A stretch of 64,000 bases of DNA from JAJDZL01 sp965221175 (GCA_965221175.1 OZ244867.1:2790001-2854000), one strand, 5' to 3'; numbered from the stretch's first letter, positions 1-7,954 are shown. Program-made: numbers and translations. Notes: generated from the letters alone by a model not told the origin.

Positions 1-136
1 CGCTGCTTGATTTTGTCTCATATCTATTGAACCCGTTCACCCGCTTGTCAGCCAACCGGTTTTGAGCCATATCAAATTCGGTCATGAATATCACTTGGCG
101 CGTCCCAGAAAAAGGTTCCTCACTCCGAACACTTCC

Positions 137-634
137 ATGATTGTCATCGTTAGTGGCCCAATCAACGCAGGGAAGAGCACCGTTGCACGACAGCTGTCAA
201 GGTTGGTGCCGGATAGCCTATACATCGATGGAGACAATCTTGCGCCCATCGATCTGCCGGACGTGCAAAAGTGGGCAACAGCCATCGAATTGATCAGCCA
301 GGCAACGCTGAGTATTGCGCAAGCGGGCTTGCATTTATTCGTGTCCTATCCCATCGACGCCGCAAGCTGGGAACAAATCAAATCACCACTTCGAACTGCC
401 GGATACGATGTCCGCTGCGTAGTTTTGGCGCCGCCCCTTGAAGTTGCCCTGTCCGAACGCAGTGGACGGCAGCTAAGCGATTGGGAGCGCGCAAGGATTT
501 CAGTGATGTACGACGAGGGTTACGACAATCCGTCGTTCGCCAACCTCGTCATCGACAACAGCGGTGAAAGCGCCAACGAGACAGTGCAGCGCATTTGCGA
601 TCACCTGCAATTGGACGGGTGCGGACCCAACTAA
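137..634 (+). CDS. P-loop NTPase, small-molecule kinase-like
   Basis: A protein of about 165 residues that opens directly with a Walker A loop (GPINAGKST) after a short hydrophobic beta strand. This is the layout of small P-loop kinases such as the chloramphenicol phosphotransferase-like and AAA_33 families. A second acidic strand (YIDGDNL) follows about 20 residues later, as in shikimate or gluconate kinase-like folds. The ORF is open upstream to a TTG at 62, but the ATG at 137 puts the Walker strand at the N-terminus as the family expects. No strong ribosome-binding site is visible. The substrate cannot be told from sequence. It stands alone at the left edge. Confidence 0.6.
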   Translation: MIVIVSGPINAGKSTVARQLSRLVPDSLYIDGDNLAPIDLPDVQKWATAIELISQATLSIAQAGLHLFVSYPIDAASWEQIKSPLRTAGYDVRCVVLAPPLEVALSERSGRQLSDWERARISVMYDEGYDNPSFANLVIDNSGESANETVQRICDHLQLDGCGPN

Positions 635-875
635 TGTTCGAACCAGAATTCGTAGCATGTAGCCCGATACGGTGAGAAAAACTGCGGGCAGGAAATTGAG
701 GAGCGGCACTGTCATTGCTGTAAGAGTAGTTTTGTACTCTATGCGCAAAGGTGGCTAGAATTCGTAGAGGCGCTTGAATCTTGCTGCTGTCACTTTTGTG
801 CTCTCCCAAAATTTTCAATATGATGAGGATTTTTCCGACAAAGAGAAAGTCAATTTGAAAAGGCAGTTCAGACAA

Positions 876-905
876 GGTTCGAATTCTTTCCTTCCGTGCC
901 CACCA
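876..905 (+). repeat. tRNA-3'-end-like repeat, copy 1
   Basis: Thirty bases beginning GGTTCGAATTC and ending CCGTGCCCACCA: a T-loop-like TTCGAAT followed by an acceptor-like strand, discriminator A and CCA. The distance from T-loop to CCA is 5 nt longer than in a tRNA. Removing the TCTTT after the loop restores tRNA geometry with a CCTTC T-stem strand. About 30 bp of similar sequence (AATTTGAAAAGG) precedes it, as in the copy at 15759. It sits between the kinase-like gene and the AbrB/PIN module. Confidence 0.75.
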
Positions 906-1024
906 TGTTCGGGTTTCAATTACAGTGAATCAATGCTCAGCATGTGTCCATTAGCCACTGAGTACATATTTCTAGAGATTTGTAATCAGTCTCTAAAATT
1001 GAGATTTGGCCAAGGTATTTTCGG

Positions 1025-1071
1025 CGTTCTAGAACGTAGAACTTGTCTAATTCGTAACCTATTGGTATAAA
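1025..1071 (+). promoter_or_regulatory. Promoter and candidate operator of the AbrB/PIN operon
   Basis: A sigma-70-like promoter is visible: TTGTCT at 1043-1048, a 17-nt spacer, and TATAAA at 1066-1071, 44 bp before the AbrB start. Just upstream at 1025-1036 is a perfect 12-bp palindrome, CGTTCTAGAACG. It is a plausible binding site for the AbrB-fold antitoxin, since such antitoxins usually repress their own operon. Autoregulation is inferred. Confidence 0.5.
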
Positions 1072-1115
1072 ATTACAACATTACATCTTTCCAACAATAT
1101 TCGTGCAGAACCATC

Positions 1116-1409
1116 ATGAATCTAGTCACAGTCAAACCGAAGTTTCAGGTCACCATTCCGGCCAAGTTGCGCAAGGGCATCAATCTTCAGGAGGGTGACA
1201 TCATGGAAGCAATCCGCGTCGACGACGGGATTCTGTTCAGGGTCAAACAGGTGGTAGACCGGAACGTAATTGCTGACAGAATTGCTTCGACGCTTGCAGA
1301 TGTGCATGTGCCGCCCGAGGATATAGGGCGCTCCGAGGACGAAGTCATAGAAGACACGATCGCGGAAATATCCGCATCACGCCGTGAGCGACGCGACAAT
1401 GAATCATGA
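1116..1409 (+). CDS. AbrB/SpoVT-family antitoxin
   Basis: A 97-residue protein. Residues 1-45 carry the swapped-hairpin AbrB DNA-binding signature (VKPKFQVTIPAKLRK, then GILFRVK). The tail is acidic and then basic (RRERRD), as in antitoxins that wrap a PIN toxin. Its TGA overlaps the ATG of the toxin by 4 bp, so translation is probably coupled. It likely neutralises the toxin and represses the promoter at 1043-1071. Confidence 0.85.
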   Translation: MNLVTVKPKFQVTIPAKLRKGINLQEGDIMEAIRVDDGILFRVKQVVDRNVIADRIASTLADVHVPPEDIGRSEDEVIEDTIAEISASRRERRDNES

Positions 1410-1798
1410 ATGTAGTATTGGACTGCAATGTCTTAATTTCAGCGGGACAAACGGACGGTACCTGCCGCGAAGTAATCGACAGAGTTGTACGACACCATCA
1501 AATCATACTGTCTGCCCCGATTCTGTCTGAATATATAGCCGTGGCTGGACGGCCCAGACTGACACCTTACTTCAGCACCTTGAAATCGTTAATTCGGGAG
1601 ATCGAGCAATTGGCTGTCATTGTCGAGCCAGCGAATTTCGAGTTCGGTCTACGCGACTCTGACGATGAGGTTTATTTGGCGACGGCAACGGCTGGCGGTG
1701 CCATTCTGATTACTGGTAATATGCGGGACTTTACGGAACCGCGATACGGGTCGGTTGATGTCTGGTCGCCGCGAAATTTTCTCAATCAGACAGCGTGA
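1406..1798 (+). CDS. PIN-domain toxin (COG1569-like ribonuclease)
   Basis: A 130-residue PIN protein of the 'putative toxin component' group. It shows the first acidic motif (VVLDCNVLISA), a central glutamate (APILSEYIAV) and the C-terminal acidic pair (DSDDEVYLATA), then the final strand and helix (GGAILITGNMRDF). Full length for the family and apparently intact. It is predicted to be a Mg-dependent RNase held inactive by the overlapping AbrB antitoxin. Confidence 0.85.
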   Translation: MNVVLDCNVLISAGQTDGTCREVIDRVVRHHQIILSAPILSEYIAVAGRPRLTPYFSTLKSLIREIEQLAVIVEPANFEFGLRDSDDEVYLATATAGGAILITGNMRDFTEPRYGSVDVWSPRNFLNQTA

Positions 1799-2225
1799 TT
1801 GTCTGATGTCGGTCACGATTGTGCCGCTTTCTTTCCGTGTTTCACAGCGACAGCATCAATCAAAGTAAAACGATTTTCAGAAAGCAGGCGTCGTCCAATA
1901 AAAGATTCTCGATGTTTTTTCGCGGTAACCCACTCTAACTGGGGAAGAACCAATTTATCTTCCGTCCTTGAAAAGTCTGCGGAGTAAGTGCGCCGTACCG
2001 GGTTACAGATTTGAATGTGGATCGTTAGTCGACAAGAAAGAAATTGTTAAATGGATAGAGGACTGCATTCGAATTCGTTGGCGTGAAACTGAGCAAAGTT
2101 CAATAGACGATTGTGAGATAGTATCTGATTCAATATCTTTATCCGTTGCTAAATTTGGGTCACAATCCTCGGAAATTCGAGCCGCCACACTTCCGTATTG
2201 GAAGTATTCAAACCACTCTTTGTTG
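1799..2225. other. Intergenic stretch, possible antitoxin remnant
   Basis: No recognisable gene. The stretch from 1968 is open in the same frame as the following VapC and includes a segment reading KKEIVKWIEDCIRIRWRE. I do not recognise this as any antitoxin family. A decayed antitoxin for the broken VapC may have lain here, but the sequence does not show it. Confidence 0.3.
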
Positions 2226-2648
2226 ATGTTTTTGCTTGACACCAACGTTGTCTCCGAGTTGCGCAAGGTTGGAGGTGGTAGAACTGATGCCAGCGTAGTT
2301 GCATGGAATTCCAACCAGGTCAGTGGGAGATTCTACATATCCGTATCGACCCTTATGGAATTGGAGATAGGCATACTGCGTTTAGAACGACGCGACGTGG
2401 AGTAGGGGGCGAGATTACGACAAGGGATGGACCGGCACATAATGCCCGAGTTCATGGAACGCACATTGCCGATCGATACCGCTGTCGCACTCAGATGCGC
2501 TTGGTTACATGTACTGGACCCGCGGGTTGAACGTGATGCGCTGATTGCAGCAACAGCTATCGTGCACGGTATGACAGTTGTCACCGGAAACGAAACCGAT
2601 TTAAATACAACAGGCACAGCGGTGTTCAATCCTTGGGCCGCAACGTGA
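2226..2648 (+). pseudogene. VapC/FitB-type PIN toxin with an in-frame amber codon
   Basis: Translation from the ATG at 2226 gives a FitB-like PIN start (FLLDTNVVSELRK) and a central region (STLMELEIGILRLERRD), then hits TAG at 2403. The same frame continues after the stop with GARLRQG and MPEFMERTLPIDTAVALRCA. The C-terminus follows (RDALIAATAIVHGMTVVTGN) to 2648. All catalytic acidic positions would be present if the stop were read through. No antitoxin is recognisable upstream. A single nonsense mutation is the simplest explanation. Confidence 0.8.
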
Positions 2649-2706
2649 GTGATGTTTCGTATCGAACTATTCGGATCAATGTGATTCGAAAATGTAGTTC
2701 CGCCAT

Positions 2707-2736
2707 GGTTCGACTACAGTCCTTCCGTGCCCACCA
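2707..2736 (+). repeat. tRNA-3'-end-like repeat, copy 2
   Basis: GGTTCGACTACAGT followed by CCTTCCGTGCCCACCA, 30 bases. The T-loop half is degenerate but the acceptor-CCA half is intact. The following 170 bp (2737-2907) match the 170 bp after copy 6 (10159-10329) almost base for base. Confidence 0.7.
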
Positions 2737-2780
2737 CTAAAAGCAATTGTGTTCAATTGCCTGAGTCAGCCACAGTACGT

Positions 2781-2907
2781 TTCGATTGACTATTGAATCG
2801 CTTGCGAAAGATTTTCTACCTTGATCTGGTTTGCTGTCTTCATCGCCTGCGCCAAATCGCAAGTGGCTTGAAGCCGGTACCAAGTATCAGCGCCACCACC
2901 GAACGCC
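2781..2907 (-). pseudogene. HigA antitoxin, C-terminal fragment
   Basis: The complementary strand encodes GGGADTWYRLQA and AQAMKTANQIKVENLSQAIQ, the last third of the HigA at 10203-10505. DNA similarity runs from just after the repeat to about 2907 and then stops, where a transposase fragment begins. The normal stop codon position is mutated. A duplicated HigA cassette has therefore been cut by recombination or insertion. Confidence 0.8.
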
Positions 2908-3045
2908 GATACTTCAAGGCATTGCGATCCTTCTTAAAGCCCTGAAAATTCATCTGTCGATGTTCGCTGAACTTCGGACACTGGCAGTACACCGTGCCGG
3001 ATTCACTATACTGAAAATTGTCCACGCACTTGCCGCCATTGAGCT
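2908..3045 (-). pseudogene. Transposase N-terminal fragment
   Basis: The minus strand reads GTVYCQCPKFSEHRQMNF followed by QGFKKDRNALKYR. This Cys-x-Cys segment followed by an R-x5-KYR motif resembles part of DDE transposases of the IS1182/ISNCY type. It begins exactly where HigA similarity ends. No inverted repeats or remainder of the element are recognisable. Confidence 0.45.
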
Positions 3046-3259
3046 TGCTTTTTCCTATTTAAGTGAGTGTTCATGATGTTGAAATCGGTGTTGATTCACT
3101 ACTGTTTATAAGAGCTTTCAGACATCGTAGATTCATCAGGGCATATGGTCACACCAAACGATGTGCACTTTTGGTGTTTCCGAAAAATCCGAATTATCGT
3201 CAGAAACCAACAATGGTGAAGTTGTCTTTTTATTCAGATCAACTTCGGAACGAATAGTT

Positions 3260-4486
3260 TTAATCGTCAACCATTGCAAAAGCATCAATTTCAATGACCA
3301 TGGATTCGTACGCCAGAGCAGGCAATGGAACGCCGGTTGTCGCTGGCCCGGGTTCTTTGAAATAAGATGATCGAATTGGCAAGTTTTTGTGTATGTCAGT
3401 TGCACCACAGCTTCCCTGATAGACAGTCGTAATCTTGCAGACATCGTCATAGGTCGCTCCTAGTTCATTCAAAATCACACCAATATGGCGCATCGCCTGG
3501 TGAGTCTGCGCGGATAGGTCGTCGGGATGTACTGCTCGCCCCTTTTTGTCCAGTGACACCTGCCCACCCAAAAAGATCATATCCTCACATTTCAAACCAT
3601 GTTTGTACGGCAGGTGTACGTGCCAGTCCCATAGACTGTCCGGCCAGGCATGAATTCGTGGTAGTCGATCGCCATTTTCTGCCAACATTGCCACTGCGGA
3701 TATTTTAATGAGCACTTCGTCATTCGCATGTCGTGGAATAGGAATACCTGTCGCCGTTGGCCCCGGTTCGCTGAAATTCCGTGCAAATGCAAGTGCCGAT
3801 GCCTCGAACGCGCCGACTCCGGAATCGCCGGTATACCAACGATTGATTTTAACGACGTCGTCGAAGGATGCTCCAAACTGCTCCAACACACGAGCCATCC
3901 TTGAAGCAACCGCGTTGGTTTGGCCCACAATATCACCTTCGCAAAGAACGAGATTATTGTGGTCAAGCGGATATTGTCCGGAAACAAATATCAATTTGTC
4001 CGAACGCAGCCCCTGAACAAAAGGGGTTGGCAAAATATCTCCACGAGAATACGGGACACAAGTTCGCGTAGTGCGCTCACCGTTTTTGCGACGCATCGCA
4101 TAACCTTCAATTTCTACCATGAGTCCGCTATAGGCCAAATACGGAACGGGTACTGCATTTACTGTAGTTTGACAACCATTGGGCAGGCAGTTTGCGACCT
4201 GCTGCAGAAATTCCCTTTCGTCGATGGCCTCATTGTTCACATAGAAACAGAGCAATGTAACAAGGTCGTTAAAGTCGCAGTCAAGGTCGTTCAAAACACG
4301 ATCAATATTTAACATGACATTTCGGGTTTGAATGGAAAGATTCCCGGGATTGAGTACTTCTCCTTGTGAATTCAAATCAACCTGACCGCCAATCCAAATC
4401 ATCGATCCTGTGCGTACACCGTGTTTGTGGGTTAACTTGATCGGCCAGTTCCAATGGTTTTGCGGCCAACTGTATTGTTTTTTCAT
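3260..4486 (-). CDS. Triple RidA (YjgF/YER057c/UK114) domain protein
   Basis: About 408 residues containing three RidA-like domains in tandem. Each opens with a related strand (MIWIGGQVDL, LIFVSGQYPLD, MIFLGGQVSLD) and each ends with a PxPxLAY/ARHAND-type loop and a final I-E-I-x-A/Y-A strand. Single RidA proteins of about 130 residues form trimers with active sites at subunit interfaces and hydrolyse reactive enamines or imines. A three-domain chain could form a pseudo-trimer by itself. The ORF is open to a TTG at 4531, but the ATG at 4486 is preferred. It stands alone between TA remnants with no obvious partner. Confidence 0.85.
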   Translation of the reverse strand: MKKQYSWPQNHWNWPIKLTHKHGVRTGSMIWIGGQVDLNSQGEVLNPGNLSIQTRNVMLNIDRVLNDLDCDFNDLVTLLCFYVNNEAIDEREFLQQVANCLPNGCQTTVNAVPVPYLAYSGLMVEIEGYAMRRKNGERTTRTCVPYSRGDILPTPFVQGLRSDKLIFVSGQYPLDHNNLVLCEGDIVGQTNAVASRMARVLEQFGASFDDVVKINRWYTGDSGVGAFEASALAFARNFSEPGPTATGIPIPRHANDEVLIKISAVAMLAENGDRLPRIHAWPDSLWDWHVHLPYKHGLKCEDMIFLGGQVSLDKKGRAVHPDDLSAQTHQAMRHIGVILNELGATYDDVCKITTVYQGSCGATDIHKNLPIRSSYFKEPGPATTGVPLPALAYESMVIEIDAFAMVDD

Positions 4487-4615
4487 GGCAGGATGGCTTT
4501 GGTGAGAGCTTGAAAAATCATTCTGTTTCAATACATTTTAGACTGAAACTCAGAGTAAGCGACGCATTACCGTTTAGTCAGGTAATTCAATGTCGACCTC
4601 GCACCGTCAGGCGCG

Positions 4616-4776
4616 TTACACGACAGTCTGAAAGTTCGTATGAAGCGTCAGCACGTCGAAATCTCTGTCGCAATGCAATACCGGCACGTCGGCACGGATC
4701 GCGATGACGGAAATCCGACGTTCGGTTCGGGCCGCAATAGTTCCGAAACAATGTTGGTATCGAGTAGAAATCTCAC
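4616..4776 (-). pseudogene. Chimeric, internally deleted VapC toxin remnant
   Basis: It starts at a GTG just after the Phd stop and encodes a FitB-like N-terminus (VRFLLDTNIVSELLRPEPNV). About 20 codons in, it jumps out of frame to a different VapC C-terminus (VIAIRADVPVLHCDRDFDVL) ending at TAA 4618-4616. That C-terminus closely matches the intact VapC at 14038-14421. Most of the PIN core is gone, so it cannot be active. Confidence 0.75.
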
Positions 4777-4779
4777 TGG

Positions 4780-5061
4780 CTAAAATCGAATATCGCGTCC
4801 CCCAATCTCTTCGCGCACATCTCCAAACAGTTCGTCCGGGTTGAGTTCGAGGTTAGAAACGTCAATGTTGGTCGTGAAATCCCGATACGCTGCAATAAAG
4901 CCACGCCGAATTGAGGTGAGGTGCTTGAATGCTTGGTATCCGATCAGCATCGCCACCGGCTCACTTCGGCGAGTCAGTTCCACCACTTTGCCGTTTTCCG
5001 CTTCACGAATAAGCGCTGGTAGGTTGCGCCGCGCCTCGGCGATAGAATGTCGGTCTGTCAT
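4780..5061 (-). CDS. Phd/YefM-family antitoxin
   Basis: The protein begins MTDRHSIAEARRNLPALI and continues GKVVELTRRSEPVAMLIG, the Phd dimerisation and DNA-binding fold. About 93 residues from the ATG at 5061; GTG/ATG codons further upstream (to 5094) are possible. Its stop lies 3 bp before the GTG of the broken VapC, so this was a Phd-PIN operon. With the toxin destroyed, the antitoxin is an orphan. Confidence 0.8.
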   Translation of the reverse strand: MTDRHSIAEARRNLPALIREAENGKVVELTRRSEPVAMLIGYQAFKHLTSIRRGFIAAYRDFTTNIDVSNLELNPDELFGDVREEIGGRDIRF

Positions 5062-5190
5062 TGGTTCATTCGCGATGTTCATCCAGATGTACATACTACA
5101 GGTACTCGCAATGGCGTGCTACTCGGAAGTCGGGCAACAGGTAAATGATCAAATGGCAATGGGTTTTGCTTTCTCTGTGCGAACTCTTCG

Positions 5191-5451
5191 TTATTCTGTG
5201 TTCAGGGCTTTCCACAGATCGTTGCGTTGTTGCAAATTCAGCCAGAAACTGGCCGTATTGCCAAACACTTTGGCGAGCATCAGTGCGGTGTCAACCGTAA
5301 TGGCGCGGCGATTGGTGCACAGTTCGTTGACAGTTTTTCGACTTACACCCACCGCATCTGCCAACTGTCCTTGAGTCAAATCCAAAGGTACGAAAAACTC
5401 CTCGGTAATCATTTCACCGACACTGACGGGTTGTCGTTTTGTGATATTCAT
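5191..5451 (-). CDS. HigA-type antitoxin, C-terminally truncated
   Basis: 86 residues with an HTH_3 domain (LTQGQLADAVGVSRKTVNEL) and the HigA hallmark FGNTASFWLNLQQRNDLW. It is very similar to the HigA at 15955-16257. After ...ALNTE it stops at TAA where the other copy reads ...NTETRRARIEKAKPI; the downstream frame still encodes RRVRTEKAKPI, so a nonsense mutation shortened the tail. The HTH is intact. HigB upstream is broken. Confidence 0.85.
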   Translation of the reverse strand: MNITKRQPVSVGEMITEEFFVPLDLTQGQLADAVGVSRKTVNELCTNRRAITVDTALMLAKVFGNTASFWLNLQQRNDLWKALNTE

Positions 5452-5459
5452 AGTTTGTC

Positions 5460-5688
5460 TCAGCGGTAAACGTAGTTATTCAGATAGATGTCTTGAGTCT
5501 CATCATGCTCATCAGACCACGTAAGCACCAGCCGCCATTGCTTGTTCACGCAGATAAAGTGTTTGCCCTCCAACTTGCCTTTCAATTTTTCAAAATGGTT
5601 ACTCGGCGGCGAACGCAGGTCTTGGTCACAGGTCGCATCATCGATTAACTGTAGTTTTCGGAAGAGTCGCTTCTTTATATTTGCCGAA
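5460..5688 (-). pseudogene. HigB (RelE-fold) toxin missing its N-terminus
   Basis: The minus strand encodes LFRKLQLIDDATCDQDLRSP and HFEKLKGKLEGKHFICVNKQ, ending YLNNYVYR at TGA 5462-5460, next to HigA. The reading frame closes at a TGA only 11 codons upstream of FRKLQ, and no start codon or N-terminal helix is present. The tRNA-like repeat copy 3 lies about 30 bp beyond the break. Confidence 0.7.
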
Positions 5689-5716
5689 ATTCAGATTCGA
5701 AGTGTATGTTCGTTAT

Positions 5717-5746
5717 GGTTCGAATTGATTCCTTCCGGGCCCACCG
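5717..5746 (+). repeat. tRNA-3'-end-like repeat, copy 3
   Basis: GGTTCGAATTGATT then CCTTCCGGGCCCACCG: T-loop-like and acceptor-like halves with the final A of CCA changed to G. The HicA stop codon begins only 12 bp to its right, and the truncated HigB lies to its left. Confidence 0.7.
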
Positions 5747-5757
5747 AGTTTGAATTC

Positions 5758-6006
5758 TTATAAGGATTTTCCGTGGTAGATGCCAATAGAACTGTTAAGA
5801 ACACACTGCAGATCAAAACGCCTTAGGCAATCCGGCTTGTTCGGAATTCCATTTGCGGTGTGTCTGGATTTGATAGCACTATCAACCGGGAAATTAGTAT
5901 TCGTTTGCGGGCTGTACCAAATCTCATGGTCACCCCGGCCTTGTCGTACTTTCTTGCAGCCGGCTTGTACAAGGATTTGTTTTAGTTCCCTGGTGTAATT
6001 GCTCAC
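5758..6006 (-). CDS. HicA-type mRNA interferase toxin
   Basis: 82 residues of the HicA dsRBD-like fold: RELKQILVQAGCKKVRQGRG followed by DHEIWYSP, with the conserved active-site histidine in GDHE, then IKSRHTANGI. The C-terminus runs about 18 residues beyond the usual HicA end, suggesting loss of the original stop. The start lies 3 bp after the HicB stop, giving an antitoxin-first operon. Confidence 0.8.
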   Translation of the reverse strand: MSNYTRELKQILVQAGCKKVRQGRGDHEIWYSPQTNTNFPVDSAIKSRHTANGIPNKPDCLRRFDLQCVLNSSIGIYHGKSL

Positions 6007-6009
6007 CAG

Positions 6010-6261
6010 TTAAGAAATTTGAAGCTCTTCTTCAAATCGCTGATAATCCACAGAAATAGAAATTTTATCCAAAGGAGTTTCCATAAAATGCTTGTTGAGC
6101 TCGCATAATTCCGGAATTAACACCTGCAATTTTGCTACCAACTTCTGAAGCGAAGGTGCTTCCGCAACTAAACCTGGAACATCATCGCTAATGGCAACCC
6201 AGACTTGCGCTTCAGAATCCCAATTAGCCGTAACGTTATAAGCTTTGATATCTCTAGACAC
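6010..6261 (-). CDS. HicB-like antitoxin (DUF1902)
   Basis: 83 residues with the DUF1902 signature VTANWDSEAQVWVAISDDVP, GLVAEAPSLQKLVAKL and LIPELCELN. This is a partial RNase H-like fold used by one HicB subgroup to cover HicA. It lacks a separate HTH or RHH domain, so DNA binding is uncertain. It is immediately upstream of HicA on the minus strand. Confidence 0.8.
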   Translation of the reverse strand: MSRDIKAYNVTANWDSEAQVWVAISDDVPGLVAEAPSLQKLVAKLQVLIPELCELNKHFMETPLDKISISVDYQRFEEELQIS

Positions 6262-6407
6262 GGGATTTCAATAATCGACAATCGCTTTCAAACATTAAGA
6301 TAGGATCGATTAATCCTTGCATTCATATTCTATTCTATGAACGTCAAATCGGAATTTACCTCATATCAACTAAAACATAGGTCAAATTGGAATCGTAAAT
6401 TCGCTAG

Positions 6408-6437
6408 GGTTCGAATTCTTTCCTTCCGGGCCCACCA
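6408..6437 (+). repeat. tRNA-3'-end-like repeat, copy 4
   Basis: GGTTCGAATTCTTTCCTTCC then GGGCCCACCA, 30 bases, the clearest consensus copy. It lies about 145 bp to the right of the HicB start, so HicBA (minus strand) is enclosed between copies 3 and 4 as a cassette of about 0.7 kb. Confidence 0.75.
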
Positions 6438-6565
6438 TTGGAATGAAGTCGAACCATTGTCTGTACTATTGCAGTTGGGCGATGGTTCGGTAATTGCTAG
6501 CGCATTAATTGAAGTATAGGTGAGGTAATAAGGCTTTCCAAAATCTGGATATTTCGCTTCAAGTA

Positions 6566-6871
6566 TTAACCGGTCCAAGCAGTGTCAAATGTCAGTGACA
6601 TTTGACACCTGTTCACGATATTTCCTGCGGCCCGCTGAACAGTGGAACGCGACACTGCGAAATCTTCGATAAGGTGTTGTTGGGGGACGTGTGAAATCAC
6701 GTTCAAGCGGCCGATGCGCATCAGCATGTCACGTTGATGTATGATCGGATGGCAGTCGAACGGTTGCAGATTGGAGAAGTAAGTGATCCGGTCTTCGGAA
6801 ATTTGATTTGAGAAGCGGCTGTTGTCGACCGGGATGTTGTCGGTTGGTGAAAGCGGCAGAGTAACATTCAT
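6566..6871 (-). pseudogene. HTH protein fragment (transposase/regulator N-terminus)
   Basis: The ORF encodes NISRFSN-like text leading into ITYFSNLQPFDCHPIIHQRD and an HTH segment (LIEDFAVSRSTVQRAAG). The FDCHP...RDMLMRIGRL pattern resembles N-terminal HTH domains of large transposase-like proteins. Coding sense ends at the 27-bp palindrome, after which the residues are palindrome-derived. The remainder of the protein is absent. Confidence 0.4.
6582..6608. repeat. 27-bp perfect inverted repeat
   Basis: GTGTCAAATGTCA, one G, then the exact reverse complement TGACATTTGACAC. It marks the point where the HTH protein fragment at 6612-6871 loses its coding sense. It could be a fused pair of transposon or operator half-sites. 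No T-run follows on either strand, so it is not a canonical terminator. Confidence 0.7.
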
Positions 6872-7177
6872 GGCGGTTTTTCGGTTTGGGTGAATGTCAA
6901 GCAGAATATGCAGATTTTTAGGAAAAAAGTGGTTTAATTACGGTAACTTATGACGAGCAGGCAGGTCTGACATTAACTGTCAATGTTAGGAAGTCTGAAT
7001 TTACGCTTGGTGTTGAGGTGTCTGGAGCCTTTTTGTCGACTTTATGGGCCGGTTTTGGACGTGGATAGTGTGTTGGGGCGGTCTGAATCATCGAATTGAA
7101 CCTTTGAGTTCCACTGTCCCACGGTCAATGGACAAGCCAACGGCCTCGTCCCCGTTTCAACTTCTTTCAAATTTTCC
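6872..7177. other. Intergenic, no gene seen
   Basis: No convincing ORF. An imperfect inverted repeat (CTGACATT...AATGTTAG) lies near 6966-6990. The stretch probably holds the promoter of the barrel protein, but I see no clear -35/-10 pair. Confidence 0.3.
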
Positions 7178-7954
7178 GTGAATCGAATTTTTTTTGGACG
7201 ACTAGTTACAGCCTTGGTGTTGATGATCAACTGCTATACGGCGGCTGGTGACGTCTATCTACGTACTGGAGTCGGTCTGGACCGTTCGGTCGAAACCGAG
7301 TTCACGGATCGTAACTGTTTGAGTACGTCTCCGGCGGCGCTTTACGGCTGCGGCCTCGGTCGAGACGGTGCACCTCTGCGTTCGGTCGGTGATTTTGGAA
7401 CGGCGGGCGTGTTTGAATTAGGTTTCGGTTATACCGACAAGCCTATGCGTCGGTTCGAGCTTCTGGTTGAATACCGGCCGCACCTTGCCTTCCATGGGCG
7501 TGCCAACTTTCTGGCACAGGATCTCCAGCAATCTGTTACCGCGGAATTGTCGTCCCTGTCCGCTATGGTGGTCGCCTATGTCGATTTACACGGGCTGAAC
7601 TTGGATAGGTTTGGTGCGTTTGATCCGTTCATCGGGTTCGGTGTTGGTACCGCCCGTATCCATATTGGCGAAACCCGCATGACCTTTCCAAAAACGACGA
7701 CCGTCGTGCCGGGTGCGAGCGGGACCGGATTCGCCTGGATGCTGACGGCGGGGGTTGCAATACCGCTGAAAGAGGGTAAGACACTTGATTTCGCTTGGCG
7801 CTACAGCGATCTCGGAGAAGTTCGCACCGGTCAGGGCAAGGGTCGGATAATTTGGCGTGATGGAAGCCGAGATCCGCGACAGCTCAACCTCGCTCAGACG
7901 CGGGCGAGGCTGAGAACTCATGGCATCAGGCTTTCTGTGCGCTACGCGTTCTAA
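7178..7954 (+). CDS. Outer-membrane beta-barrel protein
   Basis: 258 residues from a GTG start. The N-terminus is a signal peptide: basic MNRIFFGR, a hydrophobic stretch (LVTALVLMI), then cleavage near TAAG-D. The rest alternates polar and hydrophobic residues in strand-like segments (FELLVEYRPHL, PFIGFGVGTARIHI, LDFAWRYSDL) and ends RLSVRYAF, with the terminal Phe that the BAM machinery recognises. It resembles small porin or surface-antigen barrels such as the P44/Msp2-like group, but no specific function is visible. It stands alone. Confidence 0.75.
   Translation: MNRIFFGRLVTALVLMINCYTAAGDVYLRTGVGLDRSVETEFTDRNCLSTSPAALYGCGLGRDGAPLRSVGDFGTAGVFELGFGYTDKPMRRFELLVEYRPHLAFHGRANFLAQDLQQSVTAELSSLSAMVVAYVDLHGLNLDRFGAFDPFIGFGVGTARIHIGETRMTFPKTTTVVPGASGTGFAWMLTAGVAIPLKEGKTLDFAWRYSDLGEVRTGQGKGRIIWRDGSRDPRQLNLAQTRARLRTHGIRLSVRYAF

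Noticed and set aside
774..1070. 98-residue plus-strand ORF
   Set aside because: It runs through repeat copy 1 and an AT-rich stretch, with no domain pattern or ribosome-binding site; it is an accidental open frame.
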